A stretch of 9,135 bases of DNA from Gordonia sp. (in: high G+C Gram-positive bacteria) (GTDB taxonomy: Bacteria; Actinomycetota; Actinomycetes; Mycobacteriales; Mycobacteriaceae), in the NCBI GenBank assembly GCA_030152405.1, contig JASLJL010000080.1, forward strand, positions 1-9,135, in the 5' to 3' direction. The notes under the pieces were generated by a model, which did not search any database, was not told the origin of the DNA, and saw nothing but the letters and a program-made list of their open reading frames with translations. The first letter of the stretch is position 1, and each line of letters opens with the position of its first letter. This document shows, piece by piece, positions 8,009 through 9,135 of the stretch. The translations under genes and the position numbers were made by a program.

Positions 8009-8401
8009 CTACTTCTCTTCGGGCTTGTCGTCCGACTCGCCGTCGGTCTTCTTCGTCAGTTTGTCGAGCGCCGCGGGGCTGTCCGGCACCTCGAACGTCG
8101 ACTCATCGCTCGAATCGGTGCCCGCCTCGTCGCCGTTGTCGATCTCGACGACCTCACGGATGGCGAGGCGGCTCCACTCGGTGACCACGCCGGGAGCGAT
8201 CTCGATGGTGACGATGTCGTCGTACGACGTGTCGACGATGGTTCCGTAGAGACCAGAGTGCAACTGCACACGCGAGCCGGCGACCAGCGAGGTCTGCATG
8301 TCGGCTGCCGCGGCGGCGCGCTTCTTCTGGTTCCGGATGCTCATGAACATGAACACGGCCATCGCCGCGAGCATCAACGGAAGGATCAAGGAGTTAGTCA
8401 T
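8009..8401 (-). CDS. yajC: Preprotein translocase accessory subunit YajC
   Basis: This 130-residue protein has one membrane segment at about 3-21 and then a basic NQKKR (24-28). Its cytosolic YajC domain (about 30-92) contains SLVAGSRVQLHSGLYGTIVD (38-57), the family's typical G-x-V-x-T-x-G-G/L-x-G-x-I pattern. Residues 93-130 form an acidic, probably disordered tail rich in Asp, Glu and Ser that E. coli YajC lacks. YajC associates with SecDF in the membrane and is not essential in E. coli. The stop is TAG. The ATG is preceded by GGAAG at only 2 bases spacing, a weak site. The 95 bases upstream (8402-8496) hold the ruvB hairpin and, weakly, a TATCGT (8458-8463, minus) that could be a -10 box; I do not rely on it. 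With secD 11 bases downstream, yajC looks like the first gene of the export operon. Confidence 0.95.
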   Translation of the reverse strand: MTNSLILPLMLAAMAVFMFMSIRNQKKRAAAAADMQTSLVAGSRVQLHSGLYGTIVDTSYDDIVTIEIAPGVVTEWSRLAIREVVEIDNGDEAGTDSSDESTFEVPDSPAALDKLTKKTDGESDDKPEEK

Positions 8402-8473
8402 GGCTTCCAGTGTGCCAGGCCCCCGGCCCGCTCCCCTACGACAGGTGGCCGCGCGTCACGATACCGATGCCGA

Positions 8474-8491
8474 CCCGCCGCCGACGGCGGG
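8474..8491 (-). terminator. GC-rich hairpin just after ruvB
   Basis: Seven perfect pairs, CCCGCCG (8474-8480) with CGGCGGG (8485-8491), close a 4-base loop. The hairpin begins 5 bases after the ruvB stop codon. No T-tract follows on the minus strand, so it is either a terminator of the actinobacterial type without a U-run or an mRNA 3'-end stabiliser. It separates ruvB from yajC. Confidence 0.5.
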
Positions 8492-8496
8492 CGAAC

Positions 8497-9099
8497 TCAG
8501 TCGAAGAGTCCGTCTTCCCGAGTGCGGACGCCGTGGACCCGGTCGATGGCGTCCGGGGGCGGTGTGAGGTTCAGGTGATGCCACGCGGCGGCCGTCGCGA
8601 CCCGGCCCCGCGGCGTCCGCGCGATCATCCCGGCTCGGACGAGGAACGGTTCGCAGACCTCTTCGACGGTGGCGGGCTCCTCCCCGACTGCGACGGCGAT
8701 CGTCGACACGCCGACCGGCCCACCGCCGAAGCCCCGGACCAGGGCTCCGAGCACCGCGCGGTCGAGGCGGTCGAGGCCGAGTTCGTCGACGTCGTACACG
8801 GCGAGCGCAGCACGGGCCGCGGCGACGTCGACGCGTCCGTCGCCGCGCACCTCGGCGTAGTCGCGCACACGCCTCAGAAGACGGTTGGCGATGCGCGGCG
8901 TGCCGCGGGAACGTCCGGCCACCTCGGCGGCGGCGTCGTCGTCGACGTCGATGCCGAGGATCAACGCGGCCCGCGTGATCACGCGGACGAGTTCGGCGGG
9001 CTCGTAGAACTCCATGTGCGCGGTGAACCCGAAGCGGTCGCGGAGCGGTCCCGTCAGGGCGCCCGACCGCGTCGTCGCCCCGACCAGCGTGAACGGCGC
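8497..9099 (-). CDS. ruvB: Holliday junction helicase RuvB, C-terminal part only
   Basis: RuvB is the hexameric AAA+ motor that drives Holliday-junction branch migration with RuvA. About 200 residues of a usual 340-360 are present. Reading down from 9099: [13 protein letters not shown] (sensor 1 region), then PLRDRFG (9048-9028) with the arginine-finger region, [17 protein letters not shown], and the sensor 2 element [18 protein letters not shown] (about 8910-8860). A winged-helix DNA-binding domain with [13 protein letters not shown] and a C-terminus ending DGLFD follow. The Walker A and B motifs are absent because genuine sequence stops at about 9096-9099. Beyond that the bases are an inverted copy of 8982-9021, and the frame continues only by chance as unrelated Arg-rich residues. 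The ATG at 9015 lies inside the conserved AHMEFYEP and is not the start. RuvB ends 95 bases before yajC, close to the mycobacterial order. Confidence 0.93.
   Translation of the reverse strand, partial: APFTLVGATTRSGALTGPLRDRFGFTAHMEFYEPAELVRVITRAALILGIDVDDDAAAEVAGRSRGTPRIANRLLRRVRDYAEVRGDGRVDVAAARAALAVYDVDELGLDRLDRAVLGALVRGFGGGPVGVSTIAVAVGEEPATVEEVCEPFLVRAGMIARTPRGRVATAAAWHHLNLTPPPDAIDRVHGVRTREDGLFD
8982..9021 (+). repeat. Left arm of a 40-bp exact inverted repeat (inside ruvB)
   Basis: These 40 bases are the native ruvB sequence encoding roughly [13 protein letters not shown]. Their exact reverse complement forms the final 40 bases of the window. The copies are separated by 74 bases of ruvB. 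The inner end of this arm is the self-complementary tetramer GCGC (9018-9021). Confidence 0.97.
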
Positions 9100-9135
9100 A
9101 CATGGAGTTCTACGAGCCCGCCGAACTCGTCCGCG
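9096..9135 (-). repeat. Right arm of the inverted repeat: fold-back copy at the window end
   Basis: Bases 9096-9135 are the exact reverse complement of 8982-9021, running to the last base given. The match stops sharply at 9095 (G, where C would be needed). At the junction GCGC (9096-9099) is shared by the native upstream ruvB sequence and the copy. Nothing here encodes RuvB in the proper frame. It is best read as a template-switch product rather than a gene part; whether it is biological cannot be told from this window. Confidence 0.9.

Noticed and set aside
8458..8463. TATCGT as a -10 box for yajC
   Set aside because: It matches TANNNT but has no -35 partner at the right spacing and one hexamer is weak evidence; left as a note under yajC.
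9013..9015. ATG as the ruvB start
   Set aside because: It is an internal Met within the conserved AHMEFYEP; clear RuvB sequence (GATTR, LRDRFG) continues upstream to about 9099.
8456..9103. 215-codon minus-strand frame starting in the fold-back copy
   Set aside because: Its ATG exists only because of the inverted copy at 9096-9135, and the rest is an out-of-frame reading of ruvB.
1..9135. CRISPR array, insertion sequence, tRNA or rRNA, phage or defence genes
   Set aside because: No direct repeats with spacers, transposase motifs, tRNA cloverleaf sequences or defence domains were seen; the strand is filled with housekeeping genes.

Overview
The window is high-GC actinobacterial chromosome, most likely from the Mycobacteriales (Gordonia, Williamsia, Tsukamurella or a relative). 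Two observations point there. The Rel protein closely follows Mycobacterium tuberculosis Rel from memory. The gene order ruvB / yajC-secD-secF / lipoprotein / apt / rel / convergent cyclophilin also matches the Rv2592c to Rv2582 neighbourhood. I cannot fix the genus from the sequence alone.

Layout: a 5'-truncated cyclophilin-like gene on the + strand (2-685) meets a long minus-strand array head-on. Reading the minus strand from right to left, the array is ruvB (3' part only, 9099-8497), yajC (8401-8009), secD (7997-6387), secF (6390-5302), a substrate-binding lipoprotein of the SBP_bac_5 type (5305-3611), apt (3614-3057) and rel (3031-728). The secD/secF, secF/lipoprotein and lipoprotein/apt pairs each overlap by 4 nt (GTGA, GTGA, ATGA), which suggests translational coupling. 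YajC, SecD and SecF are accessory subunits of the Sec translocon. Apt salvages adenine to AMP using PRPP. Rel makes and degrades (p)ppGpp. Export, purine salvage and the stringent response therefore sit in one transcription block, as they do in mycobacteria. No gap without a gene exceeds about 100 bases.

Control signals: a 14-bp stem-loop lies between the convergent cyclophilin and rel genes and contains the rel stop codon. A perfect 7-bp GC hairpin lies just after the ruvB stop. Strong Shine-Dalgarno sequences precede secF and apt. Rel has no Shine-Dalgarno; instead a TANNNT hexamer lies 6 nt before its ATG, which would give a leaderless transcript.

Most of the window is conserved housekeeping sequence and I see no new defence, mobile or biosynthetic system. 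The least ordinary signals are: (1) an exact 40-bp inverted copy of ruvB sequence at the last bases of the window, which breaks ruvB and looks like a fold-back template switch, probably an amplification or assembly artefact; (2) a cyclophilin domain lacking several catalytic residues; (3) a solute-binding lipoprotein without a transporter, coupled to secF and apt; (4) the likely leaderless rel start.
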